Source of the DNA: a virus
Reading direction: 5' to 3' (one strand)
IMG/VR virus record: IMGVR_UViG_3300025652_000146
Location: 1 to 42,831 of that record
Length of the DNA stretch: 42,831 nt
Positions 42,101 through 42,831 of the stretch are shown one piece after another. Position 1 is the first letter of the stretch. Each line of letters begins with the position of its first letter. Both the position numbers and the translations under genes were made by a program. The notes below the pieces were generated by a model, which saw nothing but the letters and a program-made list of their open reading frames with translations, made no database searches and was not told the DNA's origin.

Positions 42101-42206
42101 GACAGCAGGAATTGGTTCAACGTATCACAGAACAGACGGTTCAACAGGAACTTCTTTTTATGTGAAGGAATCAGGAACAGGTTCAACAGGTTGGATTGCA
42201 AAATAA
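39105..42206 (+). CDS. Tailspike or tail fibre with beta-helix and foreign middle
   Basis: 1033 aa from ATG 39105. Residues 1-19 look like a signal peptide (LFLFIAILLFAIQGFSQ). Residues about 215-480 resemble a right-handed parallel beta-helix (repeated turns rich in Asn, Gly, Ile, Thr, e.g. GIRLINPERNVIENIEINGN), as in pectate lyase-like tailspikes. Later repeats GIGLTDP and VGFGTGN are fibre-type. The end is GTGSTGWIAK; no S74 chaperone domain is seen. Codon use is foreign from about 39500 to 41400 and native at both ends, so the receptor-binding middle was exchanged. Confidence 0.75.
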   Translation: MKKLFLFIAILLFAIQGFSQSKLKRDIMEAKQTLIVNGYSIEGISNDSIIAVADSLQLVTQYAMKKYIDANGGGGFIPDGVTILPDGTLDTINYVATKTDLLNVSVDTVNEISTKYDITKQLKYFSNIAAISTTLELGERIKIEDNGAVYFIQNTTVAGYNGGLADGVAVIDLGGSKYAVLQPNGDEINMSWFTGTDYEKLDTASLYCSSNDAYNYVLIDYDTITLDDHSLPLRKGCIITGTNGTGGTLNGIGGTVIISDFNDITKPTFVTDSLYVASYHSFTGIKDLKIEAVSNALCGIRLINPERNVIENIEINGNATNRYFKDGFIMSGSIHQSIKGLTILGCAEVAFHTVYYNLIGTTTNLDDCWFKASNIGMKLDSNSMNLVLKENTIELIDSSSIIAENNGITVSGKLHIEDASQNGNSNVIQLGLMNPTGAITNSSYFDGLRLSQNPSNTAAMIYADKVSTLSFMNAIFRSGLTTLDVTDNINSISFENCIERGVTNTAYDFVGMPTDSTKITMINCTEGVTSPPKTFFGSSEFGTGNLLLSGTGDYISKYNSTGDNIEDSEIYQLGAKIGIGLTDPVSLLQFYEPTGAEVGIRFGNVTTGKTASDGAYFGIDGGEDLVIINEEANRLSLGTSGLSRVVITSGGNVGFGTGNANYNTQIFKAGSAAILSQFTNGTTGANSADGFLVGIDSGENGYLWNQENNDIIFGVNNLEKVRVFSDGTLRFSDYGSGTVTGTATRYLAVELDGDVIEVDAPTSDNLYNTDGTLTANRTITSTGQSLTYSAIDGNDINVTTFADNGIDFGLTDTGTGAIGSYSFKPEHFKSTSAPVIIVSDVSDQLIISDNETDATTKNATVSGGHYTNSEEPLTFLYSQSSSAANSIRFGGGTSSGNAATVLDFHTAANNTTVTGTRRVRIDSEGRTSFGLFSTPTAVVNIKGTGTASSTSSFEISDSANATKFEIKDNGEVVIYSDMVIDDANNVRIVSGSGSPESVVTAGIGSTYHRTDGSTGTSFYVKESGTGSTGWIAK

Positions 42207-42301
42207 TAAATTGATAACCTAAGATAATTTATATATTTTTACATGTGTTTAGAATCTAAATTAACTACCTATTTTTTAAACGCAGATAAAAATATTTTTC
42301 C

Positions 42302-42697
42302 ATGAACGAATTTTCAAATTTTATCAAAGATTTTTGGGTTGCTATTTTACCAGTACTTTCAGCGATTGCAATTTCAGTCAGATGGTTTTTAGAAAGGAAA
42401 GACAAGAACAGGAAAATCAAAGTTGAAGATGAAGCTGCTTTGAAAGAATATCAAGAAAATGAAGAACTGAACAAAGTGAAGATTGAAAACGAACTTCAAT
42501 CTTCAACAGAACTTTTAATTGATCAACTTGAAAACCTGAAGAAGAAGATTGTCATTTCTTTTACTAATGAAATCAGGATTGCAGAATCCAATGCAGAAAA
42601 ATCAAGATTCATTATGATGCTTCAAAAACATTGTCCTGAATGCTACGAAGAAGTAAAAGAGAAAATCAAATATCTTGATACAAAATCAAAAGAATGA
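42302..42697 (+). CDS. Single-helix membrane protein, holin-like
   Basis: 131 aa. Residues 8-28 form one membrane helix (FWVAILPVLSAIAISVRWFL), then a basic stretch and an acidic helical cytosolic region (40-100). It follows the tailspike and couples to the cupin gene by ATGA. Position and topology suggest a pinholin or spanin-like lysis component. No recognisable endolysin accompanies it. The gap 42207-42301 contains no gene. Confidence 0.55.
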   Translation: MNEFSNFIKDFWVAILPVLSAIAISVRWFLERKDKNRKIKVEDEAALKEYQENEELNKVKIENELQSSTELLIDQLENLKKKIVISFTNEIRIAESNAEKSRFIMMLQKHCPECYEEVKEKIKYLDTKSKE

Positions 42698-42831
42698 ATT
42701 CATCAGAAAAAGTTTTACATTCAATAAGAAAAATCAAATTGGAACTTGAACAAATAAGTCATGTATTTGATATTCATTTTGAAAAGAATGTAACATGGAA
42801 ACAAGTTTTTGAAACGTGGAATGAAAATGAT
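42694..42831 (+). CDS. Cupin-fold protein (5' part; continues at position 1)
   Basis: Begins at ATG 42694, whose TGA-overlap with the holin-like gene is ATGA. The frame continues into position 1 and ends at 403. Bases 42705-42831 repeat 1-127, so only 42694-42704 are unique here. See the entry at 1-403 for motifs. Confidence 0.85.
   Translation, partial: MNSSEKVLHSIRKIKLELEQISHVFDIHFEKNVTWKQVFETWNEND
42705..42831. repeat. Terminal direct repeat, right copy
   Basis: Identical to 1-127; marks the circular join. The sequence between position 1 and 42704 is the unique genome. Confidence 0.95.

Overview
The window is a complete, circularly closed tailed-phage genome. The first 127 bases recur exactly at the end (1-127 = 42705-42831), so the unit length is 42,704 bp and one gene (a cupin-fold protein) runs across the artificial ends. 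All supported genes lie on the + strand. The virion genes (terminase small and large subunits, portal, scaffold-like protein, major capsid protein, tail completion proteins, a 1007-aa tape measure, tail-tip proteins and a beta-helix tailspike) indicate a siphovirus. The host is probably a Bacteroidota bacterium, most likely a flavobacterium: DNA is AT-rich, Shine-Dalgarno sequences are nearly absent, promoter-like boxes fit TAnnTTTG, and there are lipoprotein and signal-peptide genes. I see no integrase, lysogeny module, tRNA or CRISPR array.

Layout. (i) 42302-836: small membrane protein (holin-like), cupin and an unknown acidic protein. (ii) 837-4248: promoter and terminators, an HTH-coiled coil-4TM protein, small unknown and membrane proteins. 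(iii) 4324-9303: a repressible early operon, with many starts preceded by a non-Shine-Dalgarno motif ATCGACA, leading to a coiled-coil protein, a RecT-type annealing protein and a FEN-type 5' nuclease. (iv) 9304-12816: replication initiator with candidate iterons, a structured RNA element, and three damaged genes (in-frame amber, frameshift, truncation). (v) 12814-14372: a foreign island of gene cassettes bounded by attC-like hairpins. (vi) 14428-20339: a second copy of the structured RNA, HNH and GIY-YIG-type endonucleases, RuvC-like resolvase, a C5-cytosine methyltransferase-like protein, winged-helix proteins and a membrane-anchored subtilisin-like protease. (vii) 20394-21077: an N6-adenine methyltransferase with foreign codon use. 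(viii) 21090-42206: packaging, head and tail genes.

How it works together. The annealing protein, 5' nuclease and RuvC-like resolvase form a recombination set feeding packaging. The initiator probably loads host replication machinery, since no polymerase or helicase is visible. Two methyltransferases probably modify phage DNA. A 13-bp palindrome TTTTATWATAAAA sits 6 bp upstream of -7-like boxes at 4361, 6182 and 10358 and may coordinate early transcription.

The most unusual features are: a duplicated, covarying RNA element with interleaved stems that ends in a terminator, placed just before the replication initiator and again before the HNH gene; attC-like hairpins with paired extrahelical bases around foreign genes in a phage; the ATCGACA start-site motif; and a strong codon-junction rule in native genes (C-ending codons before A, T-ending before G) that exposes acquired segments.
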